Of a stretch of DNA of 64,000 nt, positions 62,083 through 64,000 are shown piece by piece. This DNA is from Azadirachta indica (Eukaryota; Streptophyta; Magnoliopsida; Sapindales; Meliaceae): positions 11,801,182 through 11,865,181 of the forward strand of contig CM040445.1 in assembly GCA_022749755.1 (NCBI GenBank). The letters run 5' to 3'. The position numbers and the translations under genes were made by a program. Below the pieces are notes generated by a model. The model searched no databases and had not been told where the DNA came from. It saw nothing but the letters and a program-made list of their open reading frames with translations. The stretch's first letter is position 1. Each line of letters opens with the position of its first letter.

Positions 62083-62434
62083 ATGAAGCCAACAACAGTC
62101 GTGCCAATATTGCTTTTATGTGTTCTCCTTTCTGCTATCTCCTTGGTCAAAATTGAAGGTATAACTTGTTTGCATTTTGATTTTGATTTATTTTTAAAAA
62201 TATGAACTTATTTGATTATATTATGTTAATTATATTACAGGGCAGCAACTAAAATATTGTCGACAAACGCTGCCTCCTCGAGCAGAAGCTTGTGGGGGCG
62301 ATGGAAAAACAAAATGTCTGCTTGATTTTCTGGGAGCATTTGGTGCAAGTAAGATGCCTAAGAACTGCATTTGTACAGATGTTCCACCTGCTAAACGAAG
62401 TTGCAGTTGTGAAATTGTTTGTGGATCCGCTTAA
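62083..62434 (+). CDS. Defensin-like secreted cysteine-rich peptide, copy B
   Basis: Second copy of the 89-residue peptide, encoded in exons 62083-62158 and 62241-62434, with the same phase-1 intron, the same signal peptide and the same eight mature cysteines (positions 32 to 86). It is head-to-head with copy A: the two ATGs are 1057 bases apart and share a mirrored upstream region. Both copies have intact start codons, splice sites and stops, so both look able to make the same peptide. Confidence 0.9.
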
Positions 62435-62952
62435 ATTACCAATCACCAATTAATTGATTAATTAATTAATTAATTAATGTGATTTGGTTGTTTCCTTAAT
62501 TATATAATTGTTGTAAACTCCTTTCATCTCTTTTGTTTACAACAATTACTATATATGTAATAATTACCAACTCCAAAAAACAATAATTATTTGGTAATAA
62601 AATAAAATTATTCTTAATTAATTTTCAGTGCTTAGATATCTTTATTTATTTTTTACATTTTCTGCTATCCGGTCGCACTTAAATTATTCTAATTTAATTA
62701 ATTTTTCATGAATAATCGGAAAATTAAAATTAGTCATATGGTGTAATTAATTTAGGTAGTGTCAAAATAGATGTGTTATAATTTTTTGTCCATATCTCGC
62801 TAATTAAAGTGCTATTTCGCAACTTTAATATTTCAAAAATGATCATAATACTGTATGGGAATCAATATAATATGTACTAGTTCATCAATATAAAATATTT
62901 ATTAAGTTCAATATTAAACTCTTCTTTATTTCTTCTCACATCTCAATATCTC

Positions 62953-64000
62953 GATCGATTATGAGTAAAGTTCGTCTAATTTTGATGTAAATTTTCGTGC
63001 ACGATTTTATATTTTTGATAATTTTTTAATAGAATATCAATAAATTGTAATTATAATTGTAAAATTAAAAATATTAAACTCTCTCCTGTGTCATCATCTT
63101 GTAAATCAGAAACTAATAGTCAAAGATTGCGTAGGAGAGTTTTTGCAAATTAATGAGATTTGGATCTTTTTCTCTCATTAAACAGAAAATACAAAAAAAA
63201 ATTGATAATACATCAATCATTTAATCATTGGCAAAATTTTTTAAAGAAAATAAAAATAGATCTCAATATAATCCATATCAAAATTGAAAAAAAAAATTCC
63301 ATTTATATATTCTTACGATATATTTAAGACAAAATATTTTTACTCAGTTACGGTTAGTAAACTAAATATACAGTTGTTTAGCTATTATTACAATATATAG
63401 GACTATTTTATTTTTTTTTATTTTTTCAAGTATTTAAAATATGGTTGAGTTTTTAGATAGAATTTATCATTTTAGCGTGTATATATATATATAAAATCAA
63501 AATTTTCTTTTTTTTAATGTTTTTAATTAAAATTAAATTACATTATTTAGTAAAAATATAAGGCATATCTAATTATTAATTCTATTAACACATGACATCA
63601 AATTTAATTCACATATTGTAATTTATTACTCTTGTCTTATTGAAAATTCTTTTAAATATTTCAAGGAATGAAGAGGGCCATGAGTATATATGAAATATTT
63701 TAAAAAAATAACGTTTTTAAATAAAATAATAATGATAAATTATAATATGTGAATTAAATTTGGTATTATGCATTAATATAATTAGTAATTTAATATATTT
63801 TATATACTTATTAAATAATTTAATTTAATTTTAATTAAAATATAAAAAAGAAGAAATTTTTAATTATTTTTATTTTGTAATATGTATATATATAGCATGT
63901 ATATATCTTTTTATTTTTTTATTTATATTTTCATAATTTTCTTAAAAAATATAATGAATTTAACATAGTTGTTTAAATAGATATATTACATATAACAATA
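62953..64000. other. AT-rich end of window
   Basis: Very AT-rich sequence without a gene. It includes a small MITE at 63570-63790. Confidence 0.6.
63570..63790. mobile_element. Small MITE with about 60-base terminal inverted repeats
   Basis: The left end reads CTAATTATTAATTCTATTAA, then CAAATTTAATTCACATATTG. The right end read in reverse gives ACTAATTATATTAATGCATA, then CAAATTTAATTCACATATTA. About 100 bases lie between, with no coding sequence. Target-site duplication not resolved in this AT-rich context. Confidence 0.75.

Larger units (their letters stand above)
61580..62952. repeat. Right arm of a large inverted repeat
   Basis: Inverted partner of 60118-61533. The arm ends at ATCTC (62948-62952), matching GAGAT at 60118-60122. 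It contains defensin-like copy B. The arms differ slightly in length because of small indels in the noncoding parts. Confidence 0.95.

Noticed and set aside
1..64000. Prokaryotic or viral systems (operons, CRISPR, phage genes)
   Set aside because: All recognised genes are intron-containing plant genes; no regularly spaced repeats with unique spacers and no viral replication genes were seen.

Overview
The window is plant nuclear DNA, almost certainly from a dicot. It is AT-rich, genes are split by short GT-AG introns, intergenic stretches are long and AT-rich, and the proteins are plant-specific or plastid-targeted (PSB33, AP2/ERF, DUF506, LHT amino-acid transporter, glucuronoxylan methyltransferase). 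All exon models here are my own reading of splice signals and reading frames; no transcript evidence was available.

Layout. 0-4.3 kb: 3' portion of an ABHD11-like alpha/beta hydrolase (+). 5.1-7.5 kb: DUF506 protein (-). 9.8-11.9 kb: PSB33/LIL8 (+). 12.5 kb: damaged tRNA-Ile. 14.9-15.4 kb: single-exon ERF020-like factor (+). 16.1-18.4 kb: steroleosin/11-beta-HSD-like dehydrogenase with several disabling lesions (-). 20.1-23.4 kb: UPF0301/DUF179 protein (+). 24.5-27.1 kb: CDK-like kinase with a myristoylation start (-). 30.1-32.1 kb: LHT-type transporter (+). 32.7-37.0 kb: NDUFAF5-like methyltransferase (-), divergent from a tandem thioredoxin/GST-fold plastid protein (+, 37.6-41.3 kb). 42.2-46.8 kb: queuine tRNA-ribosyltransferase accessory subunit QTRT2 (-). 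50.6-51.6 kb: glucuronoxylan 4-O-methyltransferase with a reading-frame break in a trinucleotide repeat (+). 53.1-54.7 kb: small conserved unknown protein (+). 55.4-57.6 kb: LysM protein (-). 57.8-59.5 kb: two foldback/MITE-like elements. 59.6-60.1 kb: inverted broken copy of the LysM exons. 60.1-62.95 kb: a large, nearly perfect inverted repeat carrying two head-to-head copies of a defensin-like peptide gene. 63.6-63.8 kb: a small MITE.

Most genes are unrelated housekeeping or plastid/mitochondrial genes and form no operon-like system. From memory, the order (PSB33, ERF020/022-like, DUF179, CDK-like kinase, GXMT, At1g33810-like) resembles duplicated Arabidopsis segments around At1g337xx-338xx, At1g714xx-715xx and At4g0999x-1003x; this needs a real synteny check.

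The most unusual part is 56.9-62.95 kb. Two nested inverted duplications and two foldback elements meet at almost shared breakpoints, and they have produced an inverted pair of secreted cysteine-rich peptide genes.
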